DNA of 64,000 nucleotides from Gentiana macrophylla (lineage: Eukaryota; Streptophyta; Magnoliopsida; Gentianales; Gentianaceae), in NCBI GenBank assembly GCA_026214975.1, contig CM047810.1:91380560-91444559 (forward strand), in the 5' to 3' direction. Of this stretch, positions 9,829 to 21,251 are shown one piece after another. The notes beneath the pieces are model-generated. The model was not told the DNA's origin, ran no database searches, and was given only the letters and a program-made list of their open reading frames with translations. The translations under genes and the position numbers were made by a program. The stretch's first letter is position 1. Each line of letters begins with the position of its first letter.

Positions 9829-10446
9829 TCAAGGATAGATATACCATAGGAGAGAAAACCGTTGCATCTCCATACAAAAATCGTAAGAATTGAGAACCCC
9901 TTGAAAGTGACATACATAAAACATGGGGCTCAATCCCCACCACCAAGATTGGTTCGATGAGTCCATTGTACAGAACAACGAACTCACTTTCCCCGAACTA
10001 AAACATATCCCAACTAACAACGAATCTAACACCAAGTATGCACATTTAGGCTCAACATCAACAACAAACTCAATAGGGTGCACCCCCGAAGATATAACAA
10101 TAGGACTAAATGAAGACGGAACAGGTGACTCAATAGATAAAAGAGTCATACCATCCTCGTAGTGTTCCTCCGGGGTGATTTCAATCATACTTTCTTTCTC
10201 TCTCCTCTCAGCCTCCTTCCTCTCGATCAGTTGATCTAGTAGAATTTCTATTCTCCGTAAAGAAGCTAGATTTTCCTCATGGATCGTTTCCTCCATGTAA
10301 GTCTCTGATTCTTGAGGCGGAGGTGGAAGAATGTCGAGTTGTTGATCATAGTAACTTGGGGAATATCCGAAATGGTAAGGATAGAAGCCGTAATTGTAGT
10401 ATGGATTCATTATCTGCAAACAGGCAAATAACACGAACGCAATCAC
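9829..10446 (-). CDS. Unrecognised Tyr/Phe-rich protein of NA-2
   Basis: An open frame of 205 codons and the only sizeable one in NA-2. The likely start is the second Met (10408-10410, MNPYYNYGFYPYHFGYSP), because the bases just upstream (TTTGCAG then ATAATG) look like a 3' splice site. Visible parts: a Tyr/Phe/Pro-rich head (about 25 residues), a Pro run (LPPPPQE), an acidic and then charged helical stretch with coiled-coil character (LRRIEILLDQLIERKEAERREKESMIEI), and a hydrophobic tail that may be read-through after a frame change. There are no zinc knuckle, protease or RT motifs. It may be a gag-like or RNA-binding accessory protein; I do not recognise the family. Confidence 0.5.
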   Translation of the reverse strand: MIAFVLFACLQIMNPYYNYGFYPYHFGYSPSYYDQQLDILPPPPQESETYMEETIHEENLASLRRIEILLDQLIERKEAERREKESMIEITPEEHYEDGMTLLSIESPVPSSFSPIVISSGVHPIEFVVDVEPKCAYLVLDSLLVGICFSSGKVSSLFCTMDSSNQSWWWGLSPMFYVCHFQGVLNSYDFCMEMQRFSLLWYIYP

Positions 10447-10586
10447 GGTATCTAGTCACTACCACTACCGAAGTAAATGGTGTGACACTTCAACAAAAAA
10501 CAAATAAAAACAAACTATACATAAAAAAACAAATAAGAAAAACGACATAATCCTAAGAACTTAACTAACTTACAAGATATCAACCC

Positions 10587-10605
10587 GATTCCCGGCAAAT
10601 ACCGA
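10587..10605 (-). promoter_or_regulatory. NA-2 degenerate primer-binding site
   Basis: The position and first bases match the tRNA-Asp site of the neighbours (gattcccggcaa...), but the part facing the tRNA CCA end has changed (ataccga instead of cggcgcca). It has either decayed or uses another tRNA. Confidence 0.5.
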
Positions 10606-10610
10606 AAACT

Positions 10611-12400
10611 TGATCGGCCTTTTCTAAGTGTCCAAACTCACTGGCAGTGTCCCGGTCAATTGTAGCCTAGAATTGGTGAGTCAAGGTCGTATCCCACAGG
10701 GAATCTGGTCGAGTACCAAAGTCGGTCTCGTCCCTAGTTCAGGTCAACACAATAATTGAACGTGGTGATTTGTCAGATCACCGGTTCTAACAACTAAATA
10801 AATATAAGAGAAAAGATTTTAAACTACGAAAAACAAGATAGCCGAGCTATGATCCAACCAACTACTCTCTAACCCTAACTCGTTTCCGGAAGTGTTTCGA
10901 CAAACTCTAATATTCTCGGCATCGTTGAAGGGTGTCGTCTCCTATTTCCGAAAATAGACATTAATTCAATAATCTTCCCTCTTATGTTATGTTCAATAGT
11001 CTGCCTCGTTGTCACTCAAAGGGTGTCGTTTCCTAATTCCAAGTATAGACATTAATTCAATAATCTACCCTCCTATGTCAGGTTCAACAGTCCGTTGACC
11101 AGATTTAACTGAACCGACACGGTCTACGATCTTTGAGACGCTCATTAACAATGATATAAACCTCACACACGAAACCGAATCTGAACAACTCAGTAGGTTT
11201 TACAGGGTGATCCTAGAACCCCTTTTCCCGTATCCTCTCGTAAAATACATATGTAAAGAAGACACGTGAAATACGATTATCGAGTAATTAATTCGACAAA
11301 AGTCATTTAGAATAAGTTCTAGAACGATAACAACACCGAGAATCTAACAATCATAACATCAAAAGACTTCAATCAACGAGCTAAGGATTCGATTTCGAAG
11401 GCTATCACATATCTCGACTATCGGGCTATTAGCTACTCATTCTAACAACAAAAACAACAAGGAATCAACAATAAAAATAACATAAACAAGATTAAAAGCA
11501 AGAACAAGAAAGGAAAACGAATTACCAAATATATTATAGGCCGTCGAAAATCGATCCACCGAACGAAAACCCGTCAATAACGCATCAAGCTATCTTCGAG
11601 AATAAACAGATTACAACAATCTAAGCCTAATCTAAGCTAAACTATGTACATAATTGATCTAAGCTAAGAAAAATGATGAAATACTGAAGAAAAACGAGTT
11701 GGGTAGAAGGTGGTGTGGATCTAGATCCAAAATGGGGGTATTTATAGTGTTTTATGAGTTCTGGACGCTAGGCGAGCGCCTGTACTTACAGGCGGCCGCC
11801 TGTCAGATTTTTCCCTTCACAAAACCTATCAGCATCTTTCTAATCCAAAAACTGCATTTTTAGGCGGGCGCCTATGGTGACAGGCGGCCGCATATGGTGA
11901 CACACCCTTAGAAAAACAGCCATAACTTTGTCTGTAGACCTCCGATTTGAGTGATTCAAGATGCGCTTGAAAGCTCATTCAATTGGCTACAACTTTCTTG
12001 AAGATGTCCAGCCCAGAAAATACATCTAAGGTGGATCAAAATGCAGATCAATGGAAGGTATGGTTGTAGTACCACCGCGTTTTGATCCGTTTGAACGTTT
12101 AAGCTTCGGGCACACGTTCTAATCATCGTATCTCACCTTCCGGACATCTCAAACACCAAATTCCTGTACAAAATCACAACAAATACCACACATAATCCCT
12201 ATAGGACACTAGGGTGACCGAGAGTATAGTAAATTACACCGAAAAAGACCGAGAATCCCGGACTTTACGTCCTAGGTCCCGAAATGATAACCAAGGTGTA
12301 AATACATCAAAATACAACCAAATATCTCAGAAAACATATAAAACGAGGTATAAACGGGGTATAATTACATAGAAAATGATAGCCAATTTGACTCTCATCA
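10611..12400 (-). repeat. NA-2 5' LTR, complete
   Basis: 1790 bases, tgatcgg... to ...ctcatca. It holds the U5 motif at 10686-10702, a minus-strand TATA box at 11739-11746, and GC-rich palindromes at 11771-11780, 11789-11802 (caggcggccgcctg, perfect) and 11861-11874. The region around 10920-11100 contains two similar blocks with gggtgtcgt and attaattcaataatct, a short internal duplication. Confidence 0.85.
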
Positions 12401-13394
12401 TTGTACAAGCATACTCTTACTTGAAACTAGAACTTAAGCTTGGTATTCTTTCAAGACGAAATAAAAAAGTGTTTGTAATCAGAGTAAGGATGACGAGTTT
12501 TGGCATAACTTTGACTCAACCATAGACATATGGCCTTCCCTAACATATTTCCCTTTTTGTCCCCATCTCAGCCTTGTTAGAGTGGTGAGACCTCACTCGA
12601 TTCATGATTAACCTCATTATAACCCAACCCTTAGCCTAATTTGGTCTACATTCCATTGGCATCCCGCAAGTTAGCAAGTTCCTATGGATTGTGTGGGTAG
12701 TAGCAATGGAACTAAGAGTTGGACGACATTAGTAGGCATAAGTTGAGACGGCATCTTATCATGTTCGGAGTCCATCGTTGTTTTCCTCTTTTCAAAAAAA
12801 AAACTACAATTTCAATTCATCAAAAATTCCAAAACAATTCAATAAAGCTCCCAAAAGGTCATAAATAATCAAGGGAAGCTCAAGTAAAGTGTAAATAGAA
12901 GCAATAATTGGAGAGTCATTGAAGACAATTTCGGAGATCAATTTCGCAATTCTTGGTAATGAAAGCTTGGGAAGTAACTAATTGGAGCGGTACTCGATCG
13001 ATGAGATGAAGGTGTAGATTCTTGCTACCTTGCTCTATTCTCTTTGATTACCCTTTTGTTTATCCCTTCAGTTAGCCAACTACCCGGGGCCTGAACATTA
13101 CAAGCCACTTTGTCAACTACCTGACCTAACTCGTTGACTTCGGACGCCTAATTAGTGGAGATTGATATCATTCTTAAGCTTATAGTTGTATTTTATGAGT
13201 GAGGCATGCATGATTGCATGATTGATTGCTTGATAACAAGTTTGAGGAATATTCACACGCACACTCCACTACATTCTTAGATAGCAATTAACATGTGGTT
13301 ATGATTTCAATTGGTTGCATCATCTAGTTGAGCTTTCATCTCTTGATGTTGAACTATCTTATCTTGTGACTTTCGTTGCTTTGTCGCTTCATTT
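12401..13394 (+). other. NA-3 internal noncoding remnant
   Basis: About 1 kb of AT-rich sequence, with no reading frame I can support and no RNA gene. It continues into the terminal hairpin. The left junction is the NA-2 insertion point. Confidence 0.5.
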
Positions 13395-13429
13395 GCTCGA
13401 GGACGATCAAAAACTAAGTAGGGAGTGGT
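13395..13429 (+). promoter_or_regulatory. NA-3 terminal hairpin plus PPT
   Basis: GCTCGAGGACGATC (one mismatch in the stem), then AAAAA, then CTAAGTAGGGAGTGGT directly before the LTR. Same design as in ATH-1, NA-2, NA-7 and NA-10, here on the plus strand. Confidence 0.7.
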
Positions 13430-15072
13430 TGATGTAAGTCAACCAGATGATGCATTTTACTATGTTTTACTCACATTTCTTGAGCATTTAGTGATGTTTT
13501 CGTATCAAAATGAGCAAATATTGTGATGATTTGGACCATCTTTTGTACATAGTAGGTATAATAAAAATCATCTAATCTAGTGCTTATTAGGGCTTATTAG
13601 CCAAATTTTGTTATCAGATTTACTCGTGGTATCTTTGTGTTTTTACTTTGTAGCACAGATACCGAGGCTTGGAGCTTGAATCTTGGGATATTAAAGCTTG
13701 ACGAGTGATTGATAAGTAATCCAAAGTGTTTTGAGCGAAGTGCATGTTTCTGCTGTATAAATGGCCCACGCCAGAAGCCCATGGTGCACACCGAACACTA
13801 TTTTGATGAAACAGAGGGTTTTTCTTTATAAATGGCACGTGCTGGGACCTCAGTAGCGCACGCCGGGATTATGAACCACCTCTGCTGGAGCATTTATTGC
13901 AAGATGTCAGTCCTCAACCACCATGTCAGCACCAGTGCATGCCGACTTCATTAAAAGGAGAGCCGGCGCACGCCGAGACTGGACTGGTGTGCGCCGATGT
14001 TGCAAATTCAGCAATTAAAATATATCACTTACTCTCGCACAAGACATATCTCATCAAACTCACTCCCACTCATCTTGAAGGAACCCCAACCGCCAAGGCT
14101 CTCCTAGCCAAAATCCTCATAAATTTAGCTTTTAATTCAAGTTGTAAAACATTAAGAATTCTTAGTTTACTCTTTGGTTTACTTTTGTTGGATCAATACT
14201 ATCACTTTTGTGTATCAAAATCCATTGAAGTCTTATGAAGTTGAATGAAGGTTTACTCTTTTCAAGTTGATAGCTTGTGATTGGTAAATTCTTAACTTTT
14301 ACTTTGTTTTAATTGTTATCATAACCATGAATACTAACCTTGACATGTTGGTGTTCATAGTCATGAGTGGCTAGTTCTTTACTAGCCAAGATAATGTGGT
14401 AGAGATAGCATAATATTTTGGTTGATTGGGAATGATTGCTCATATTCCTTAGTTTCATTTGTTGTGAATCTTTTCCTACTTGCATTGTATGGTTTGTTTG
14501 TGTTGGAGTAATTAACCAATGCTTGAACACACACACACACACACACACTCAATGGAGACCGAAAGGAGATGTTAGGTGTGGGAAAGGGGTAGGAGAACCG
14601 GAAGGTAAAGTCGACCTTAAGTGGAGCTCAATTTCTTATCCGGGGGTTATTGCTTATTCATTGCATTCAAGTTCGTATCATGTTGAATCATTAGGTTTAG
14701 GGCACCTAGATCAAGGAGGAAACATGGAGTAGTTTCATACACTCGTATGAGGGGGGACTACTTTCTTAGGAATGCACCAATTCACACACTTGAACAACAT
14801 TGGTAGGATGGAAGGAAATCATTCCCATGAAACTAGAAGAGGTTGCTTGACCTATGCATTATCTTGGTTAGGCTTTTACATTTTATCACCCCTTGTAAGA
14901 ATCATAGAATCATTTACCTTCTTGTTTAGTTGCGATATAGATCGAAATAATAATGGCTTTTTAGTGTTTGACCTCACAAATCCTTGTGGGATACGACTTT
15001 GACCACTGGACTAGAGTACAATTTGACCAGGTACACTGCCGGTTAGATTGGACACCTAGAAAAGTCGCATCA
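13430..15072 (+). repeat. NA-3 3' LTR
   Basis: 1643 bases from tgatgtaag to gcatca. Two TATA boxes (13756-13762 and 13827-13833) are each followed by GC-rich motifs of the type ggcccacgcc and ggcacgtgctgg; more follow at 13857-13867 and 13964-13997. The U5 motif tccttgtgggatacgac is at 14981-14997. An (AC)11 run is at 14527-14548. Frames inside it (13597-15002) are not genes. Confidence 0.8.
14527..14548. repeat. (AC)11 microsatellite
   Basis: Eleven uninterrupted AC units within the NA-3 LTR. Confidence 0.95.
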
Positions 15073-15089
15073 ATTTCCCATTAATTCCC

Positions 15090-15150
<61 letters not shown>

Positions 15151-15583
15151 CTTTTAATCCATAAATAATAATAAACATAATATTTCATTTTCACTTAAAA
15201 TGACACGTGTGTCATTTCTCCTTGGCCTTTAAAAGGAGGGGCACACCATCTGTATTTCACACCTTGGATTTTATGAATAACATTGTTTCTTGTGAGTTGT
15301 ATTCTTTTAGAGTTTTTACAATTTTTATTAAGTGCATTTTAAGTTTGTGAGCGTAGTTTAAAGTGTTTCACTGTAGTCTTTGATTTAAGGATCATTAGAA
15401 GAGTCTTGGTTTCTTCATAGTCATTGGTTCTTCTAGTCTCATCCTTGAGTTAAACTATTTTTCGCTCAAGTCTTTTCTTCATCTTATTCTCTTTTCCTTT
15501 TTTTTGGGATTTAAACGTGGTTATTCAATGTATTACTTAAGGTTCTTAACAACTCCATTGTTAAAGGTCCAAGGTATACATCA
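15073..15583 (+). repeat. GYP-4 5' LTR remnant
   Basis: Sequence left of the iMet primer site, ending ...tacatca. It contains an (AT)n run (15096-15147), then ttggcctttaaaaggagg, a possible weak TATA-like site, and transcript-like T-rich sequence. Its left part is cut by NA-3. No second copy was found, so the LTR call rests on the primer site alone. Confidence 0.5.
15096..15147. repeat. (TA)n microsatellite
   Basis: About 25 TA units inside the GYP-4 LTR remnant. Confidence 0.95.
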
Positions 15584-15585
15584 GT

Positions 15586-15597
15586 TGGTATCAGAGC
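15586..15597 (+). promoter_or_regulatory. GYP-4 primer-binding site, tRNA-iMet
   Basis: TGGTATCAGAGC is complementary to the 3' end of plant initiator tRNA-Met, the usual chromovirus and copia primer. Confidence 0.85.
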
Positions 15598-16354
15598 AAA
15601 TGGTTCAATCCATTTGTTTAGGTGTTTGCTCTTTTGACACCCTTTTTTTTATTTCAATTCGTTTAATACTCAAATCACCTCAAAAAATCCCATTTTTTTA
15701 TCACAACTAAAGCTCTCTATTATCTACCTTTTCTATTTTTTCTTCATCTCGAAATTCGAATCAGATCATACTGAAAATTGCCTCCCAACACAGAATACTC
15801 TATTCTGAAATTCTACAACAGTAGATCTACTTTCGAATTATGTTTAAGTAAATTGGTGGTGTTAGAGGAAATTGTCTGTTCTACAACTTTTATCGTTTGA
15901 GTTTTCCATATTCGTCATAGTACGATCACAATCTTCAAAGTAAGTCACTGCTATATAGCTATATAAATCTATAAAATTTTGACAGATTGAACCAGTTGAC
16001 AAAAACGGTTATTTGGTCAACCTATTCAAGTCCAAAAAATCTAAATTTTGGGTATCCTCTATATAACCCATTAATCTAAAAATTTCATTTTCACTTGTAG
16101 TTCAAATTCGTTTTTGTTTGGGCTGCACGTGACAATAAATGTAGGGTTGAATTTCTAGACAAAATCATAAAGCGGTCACCGAACTCCAATTCAAGTGATA
16201 ATCATCAATGCACTGATTAAAAGGGGATAACCTGATCTAATCCCATATCTTCAAAGTTCTTTAGAGTAAAAAAATTAGCCATTTAAAGGGGCCAGACACT
16301 CAATTTGATCCTTCTGGTCGTCACTATTTGATCCTACCAAAACACTACATGCTA
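15598..16354 (+). other. GYP-4 leader with gag deleted
   Basis: AT-rich sequence without any gag motif or zinc knuckle. The reading resumes inside the protease tail at about 16358, so gag and the protease active site have been lost. Nothing else is recognisable here. Confidence 0.5.
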
Positions 16355-16646
16355 CATATATTGTGAGGATCAAATTGTGTGTGATGTGAATCATATACAT
16401 GCTACACATAATGTAATCGGTACACCATGGAAATTTGGTAAGAAAGCAATTTATGATGGGTTTTTGAATCAATACACTTTTAAGCATAACAATAGAAAAG
16501 TTGTATTGACTTCTTTAAATCCAAAGAAAATCCATGAAATTCAAGTAAAAATGGCTAATTCTAGAAAAGAGCATGAATTGAATCTTAAAGAAAAATCCAT
16601 GGTGAGTAGTGTGCAAACTGAGAGTGTTGCGTCTGAGCTCAAATAA
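16355..16646 (+). pseudogene. GYP-4 protease C-terminus and linker
   Basis: The frame reads VCDVNHIHATHNVIGTPWKFGKKAIYDGF, which corresponds to the region after the protease active site in gypsy elements (CDV..MHA..LLGRPWQ.D..A.HDG). The aspartic active site is absent. A Lys/Glu-rich linker follows and stops at 16646. A frame break separates it from the RT at 16708. Confidence 0.65.
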
Positions 16647-16707
16647 AAGAAAGAAACACTGATAGAACTTAAAAAGAAGCCTAATTTCTTTTGCTAAAAC
16701 AACTCAC

Positions 16708-17270
16708 ATGCATAAGGCAATTCAAGAAAAATGCCAAGTGTTCATAATACTTAAAGAATGCTTGTTAAGTACGGGTGATATATCCCCGTCTATGCCCGGT
16801 ATGTTTGTTGAGTTATTGCAGGAATATCAAGATGTGTTTCCAGATGAGGAACCATATGAATTACCACCCTTACGTGGTATTGAGCATCATATTGACCTTG
16901 TTCTCAGGGCGTCATTGCTCAATAGACCTACCTATAGAGAAAGTCCAGAGGAAACAAAGGAGATACAAAGGCAGGTAAGTGAACTATTAGAAAGGGGTAA
17001 AGTGAGGGAAAACACTAGTCCTTGTGTTGTCCCTGTCATTTTAGTTCCCAAGAAAACCGGAGAATGGCGTATGTGTACTGGTTGTAGAGAAATTAATAAA
17101 ATCACAATCAAGTATAGATATCCCATTCCTAGGTTGGATGATATGTTGGACGAGTTACATGGTGCTATAATTTTTACTAAAACAAATCTAAAAAGTAGAT
17201 ACCATCAAATAAGAATAAAAGAGGGAGACGAATGGAAAACTACCATCAAGACCAAGTTTGGTCTATATGA
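16708..17270 (+). pseudogene. GYP-4 reverse transcriptase, N-terminal half
   Basis: About 188 codons. Clear RT blocks: YQDVFPDEEPYELPPLRGIEHHIDL, then VPVILVPKKTGEWRMCTGCREINKITIKYRYPIPRLDDMLDELHGAIIFTKTNLKSRYHQIRIKEGDEWKTTIKTKFGLY. In the usual CVDYRALN motif the Asp is Gly (CTGCREIN), and the first catalytic Asp (F.K.DL.SGYHQI) is Asn (KTNLKSRYHQI), so it is inactive. The gene is cut after GLY by SOLO-5; the tatga duplication flanks the cut and the protein resumes at 19197. Confidence 0.85.
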
Positions 17271-17881
17271 TTTTAGGAAATCAACGCAGGAACGCAGCGG
17301 AATTTAAAATTTTATTTCTTTTTTACCAAGATCGACTTCGTTTAAGCAACATGCATAAAAGTAGTAGACGAAAAAATATACCTTGACTGTTCTAAAAGAT
17401 CAAAGCTTTATCGTCTATGAAGGAGTAGTGGTGCACGAAGCCGCCCAAGTGTTCGGCCTCTACCGTTGATCCACACGAACAACCGCCGGAATCCTCCATT
17501 GGATTGCTACCGGAAAAAGTCAGCTGCTAGGTCGCCTTTTTCTTTCTCCCGAAACTCTCTTAATTTTCTAGTAGAAAATAAGACTTGTAATTATGATGCA
17601 AAAAAACTTGACACCCACAATATATTTATTGTGTAAGTGGCGCCCCTATGCTCCCAATCCTATCGGGAGAAGCTTCCTGCATGAGTAAGGATTAAGAAAA
17701 CCAATTCCCAATAAAATAAGTAAAATATCTTTTCTTAATTTATCTCATTAATATCTAATATCCTATATTAGATATTTCCAAAATATATTGTCAATATCTA
17801 ATATTGAATGTATGTTTATTATATTATATCACCATACATCTTTTACATGTGCATATATATCTCATATATTTACTACATTCA

Positions 17882-17959
<78 letters not shown>

Positions 17960-19196
17960 GGCATTTTTATGTGTGTATATGATACACATGGATTTTTGCA
18001 ATTTAATCATAGTATTATATTATGTATTAATATTAAATATTATATATATATATATAATTAATCAACATAATTAATATCTTGTATTATATTTGTTTATCAT
18101 AATAAATAAATACTACTATATTAATTACCACTATAACACATTATAATCGAGATAAAAGTTTTATTATTTGGTTATCACTATAACCGCATTTTAATCCGGC
18201 TAGATGTTATTATGTGTGTGACCCGATAGGTTTTCGAATATATTGGCCGTAGGCACAAAGTGCATTTACTAACATACCCTTCATACCTAACGATCATGAA
18301 TAGCGTCTAGCAACACGTCATGACCCGCAATCATCAGAAGAGTCAAATGCAACGACTACTACCTTTCATGCAAAATGGTTATCATGTAAATAGAATTCTA
18401 TCGCTGTAATAATATCCATACAGTCGTATCTCGAGTGTCATACATTAACGACTGTATCTTATAATCTGGATATCCTACTCTGTCGAAGTAACACATTACT
18501 TCCGCTTTGCAAAGACTTTTGAGAACAAGACATTCCTTATAAGAAGGTCTTTTCGGATATTTACCTACTATTTGGGTACGCGATTTCCGGACGAGCAACA
18601 TGAATCCTACGCATGCTTCAGTATCACACCCAATCATTACCGCACGATCGCCCCATGGCTAGGGGAAACCTCAATAGCGTCAAAGTATGACAAACCACAT
18701 CGTGATGCCATGAAGACTCCGGTCTTAGGATAATTACACAACCGCCACATAGTGTAACACTTAATAAAGTAAGTGAGTCAGTCCAATGTACGCATTCTCT
18801 AATACATGCCCACGTACAGTCCAAGTGTCTCTACACTTCGATAGACGATATCTACCCATATTTTCATAAGATAGAAGGCATGTAATACGTGCTAGTCTAA
18901 TCGTATTATTAATGTCTCATTTAATAGTACATACAATTAGAGACATTTAAGTATCAAACCTTTTGACGTGAATCGAGATCTCATCAACCATAATCACTTA
19001 TTATGATTTATCTATCACAGTTTGACACTAGGGGCGTTATCATATATACAATATCACAATTGGTTCGTTGAACAAACAAATACATAATAACAGAAAAGCC
19101 ATTTATTATATGTATAAACATAAAAGAAATAGTAGAAATTATACGACTCGGTTGGATCCGGTCCAACCCGATTGGGTTTAGGACATTATTTCAACA
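17271..19196 (-). mobile_element. SOLO-5: 1.9-kb insertion, probably a solo LTR
   Basis: It is flanked by a 5-bp duplication tatga (17266-17270 and 19197-19201), and the split RT frame closes exactly when it is removed. The right end read on the minus strand begins TGTTGAAATAATGTCCTAAAC, which looks like a copia LTR start. The left end (ttttaggaaatcaacgcagg) lacks the expected CA terminus on the minus strand. No coding sequence is visible; the frames at 17788-18061 are TA-repeat artefacts. Near the right terminus there is a hairpin, GGTTGGA-TCCGG-TCCAACC (19150-19168). Confidence 0.65.
17886..17959. repeat. (TA)n microsatellite
   Basis: A long TA run interrupted once by aaa, within SOLO-5; a shorter one lies at 18041-18056. 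Confidence 0.95.
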
Positions 19197-19966
19197 TATG
19201 AATGGCTAGTTATTCCATTTGGCCTCACTAATGCACCGAGTACTTTTATGCGCTCAATGAACCATGTTTTGCGTGAGTAGTGGTAGTCTATTTTGAAGAT
19301 ATTTTGATCTATAGCAAGAGTCAATATGAGCATTTGCATCATGTGCATGTAGTTTTGGACACACTTAAAAATGGGTCTTTGTATGCTAATTTTAAAAAGT
19401 GTTCATTTTGCATGGATAAAGTGGTGTTTCTTGGGTTCATTGTTGGAGCCAATGGTATTGAGGTTGACCCCGAAAAGGTCAAGGTCAATAAAGATTGGCC
19501 TACTCCTCAAACAATTATAGAAGCGAAGAGTTTTCCTGTCCTAGCTAGTTTCTATAGGTGTTTTGTGAAAGATTTCAGTACTATTGCATCTCCTTTAAGT
19601 GAGTTGGTAAAAAAGGAAATTGAATGTGATGCTTATGGGATTATGAGGGTTGTTCGTACTCAAAATAATGGTCCTACTGTCTATTTTAGTGAGAAGTTAA
19701 AGGTTGCACAATTAAATTACTCCACTAAAGATAAAGAGGTGTATGCATTGGTAAGGGCATTGAAAACATGACAACATTACTTATGGCCCAAAGAATTTGT
19801 GATTCACTCAGATTACGAATCCTTAAAGTACCTTAAGGGTCAAGGGAAGCTGAATAAAGGGCATATGAAGTGGGTTGAATTTATTGAAATTTTTCCTAAT
19901 TTTATCCGGTATAAAAGTGGTAAATAAAATAAAGTAGTTGATGCATTACCTCGGAGATATACTTTA
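19197..19966 (+). pseudogene. GYP-4 reverse transcriptase C-terminal half and RNase H
   Basis: It resumes with [19 protein letters not shown], then after a stop reads VVYFEDILIYSKS. The catalytic YFDD is here YFED, an Asp to Glu change. The RT connection follows (FLGFIVGANGIEVDPEKVK), then degraded RNase H (VYFSEKLKVAQLNYSTKDKEVYALVRALK, later [11 protein letters not shown]). The first part of RNase H is shortened: only SPLSELVKKEIECDAYGIMR remains around the expected tethering region. In-frame stops at about 19224 and 19769 confirm decay. Confidence 0.85.
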
Positions 19967-20002
19967 ATCACTACCTTAGATTCTAAACTTCTTTCATTTG
20001 AA

Positions 20003-20300
20003 ATGATTAAGGAATTGTGTCATAATGATGTTGACTTTTCCTCTATACATGTTGCATGTGAGAAATCTGGTTTTAAAGACTTTTATAGATATGATGGTTA
20101 TCTTTTTCGTGGTAAACACATTTGCATACATAAATGTTCTATAACAGAATTGTTGGTAAATGAAGCTCACAGTGGAGGTTTAATGGGTCATTTTGGGATG
20201 AATAAGGCATTAGAAGTCTTATAAGAACATTTTTATTGGCCTAATATGTATGTGGGTGTTAACAGAATTTGTGATCATTGCATTACATGTAAACAAGCTA
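20003..20300 (+). pseudogene. GYP-4 integrase zinc-binding domain
   Basis: H in NEAHSGGLMGHFG, then a stop, then HFYWPNMY and [11 protein letters not shown] supply the HHCC ligands. The domain binds zinc and LTR ends in active integrases. An in-frame TAA at 20221-20223 and a further stop at about 20303 break it. Confidence 0.8.
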
Positions 20301-20860
20301 AATGAAAAACCCAACCTCATGGTTTGTATCAACCACTCCCTATTCTCTATGGATTTTGTTTTTGGTTTACCAAGGTCTAAAAGTGGTAAAGATTCGGTTT
20401 ACGTAATAGTGGATATATTTTCGAAAATTGCATGCTTTATTCCTTGCACTAAAACAAATGATGTGACATATATTGCTAATTATTTCTTTATATAAAAGTT
20501 GTGCATTTGCATGGAGTTCCACGTACTATTGTGAGCAATCGTGATGTGAAAATTGTGAGTAACTTTTGGAAAGTTTTATGGAGTAAGTTAGGGACTAATT
20601 ACTATTTTCTACTACTTTCCATCCCCAAACAAATGGAAAAATCAAAGTGGTTAATAGGACTTTGGGACAATTACTTCGTTCAATAATACATAAGAACCTT
20701 AAAAAATGGGAAAGTTGTTTTCCTTTTGTTGAGTTTGAGTATAACAAAGTCTCACATAGTGCGACTAATTTTTCACCATTTTAAGTAGCGTATGGCTTTA
20801 ATCCATTGAGCCCTATTGATTTAATCCACATACCTTGTGAAGAAAAAGAAAATTTGGATG
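20301..20860 (+). pseudogene. GYP-4 integrase catalytic core
   Basis: [23 protein letters not shown] holds the first Asp of the DDE triad. The second, normally VSDRD, reads VSNRD. The third motif (HPQTDGQTE in relatives) reads HPQTNGKIK, so the Glu is Lys. Two of three catalytic residues are therefore lost. Several frame changes occur (about 20495, 20640 and 20784). It ends near FNPLSPIDLI. Confidence 0.8.
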
Positions 20861-21251
20861 GGAAAAGAAGGTTGAGTCTATTAAAGCATTGCATGAAAAA
20901 ATAAAAGCTAATTTTGAGAAATAGACTCAGATTTACTCCAAACAACATAACAAGGGAAGAAAAGAGGTTTTATTGGAACCCGTTGATTGGGTTTTGTTAC
21001 ATCTGTGAAGGGATAGATCTCCTATTAAACGGAGATCAAAATTGCAACCCAGAGGAGATGGGCCCTTTCAAGTTGTGGCCAAAGTGAATAATAATGCCTA
21101 CAAGCTAGATCTACTCGGTGAATACAATGTAAGTGCTACTTTTAATGTTTTAGACTTAACCCCATTTGATGCAGAAGATTTAAGGGCAAATCATTTTCAA
21201 GAGGGAGGGATGATGAAGGACAATCCAAGGAGTTTACAAAAGATCCATTGA
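20861..21251 (+). pseudogene. GYP-4 integrase C-terminus with GPF/Y module
   Basis: RGDGPFQVVAKVNNNAYKLDLLGEYNVSATFNVLDLTPFD matches the GPF/Y DNA-binding module of gypsy integrases and the chromovirus-like tail. It ends in EDLRANHFQEGGMMK and a stop at 21251. No chromodomain follows. Confidence 0.78.

Larger units (their letters stand above)
7445..12400 (-). mobile_element. NA-2: non-autonomous gypsy-like LTR element
   Basis: The 5' LTR (10611-12400) and the end of the 3' LTR (7445-7937) match each other closely from 7445/11897 on. The rest of the 3' LTR must lie left of ATH-1, which inserted into it. The internal part (7938-10610) is only 2.7 kb and has no gag-pol motif; it holds one unrecognised ORF. 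The terminal hairpin, PPT and U5 motif group it with the Athila-like families. Confidence 0.8.
12401..15072 (+). mobile_element. NA-3: 3' end and 3' LTR of a plus-strand gypsy-like element
   Basis: A terminal hairpin and PPT (13395-13429) are followed by a TG...CA LTR (13430-15072). Only about 1 kb of internal sequence remains on the left, where NA-2 interrupts it. No coding sequence is visible. The U5 motif and hairpin match those of the minus-strand families but in plus orientation. Confidence 0.72.

Noticed and set aside
17788..18061. Tyr/Ile repeat frames
   Set aside because: Translation of a TA microsatellite.
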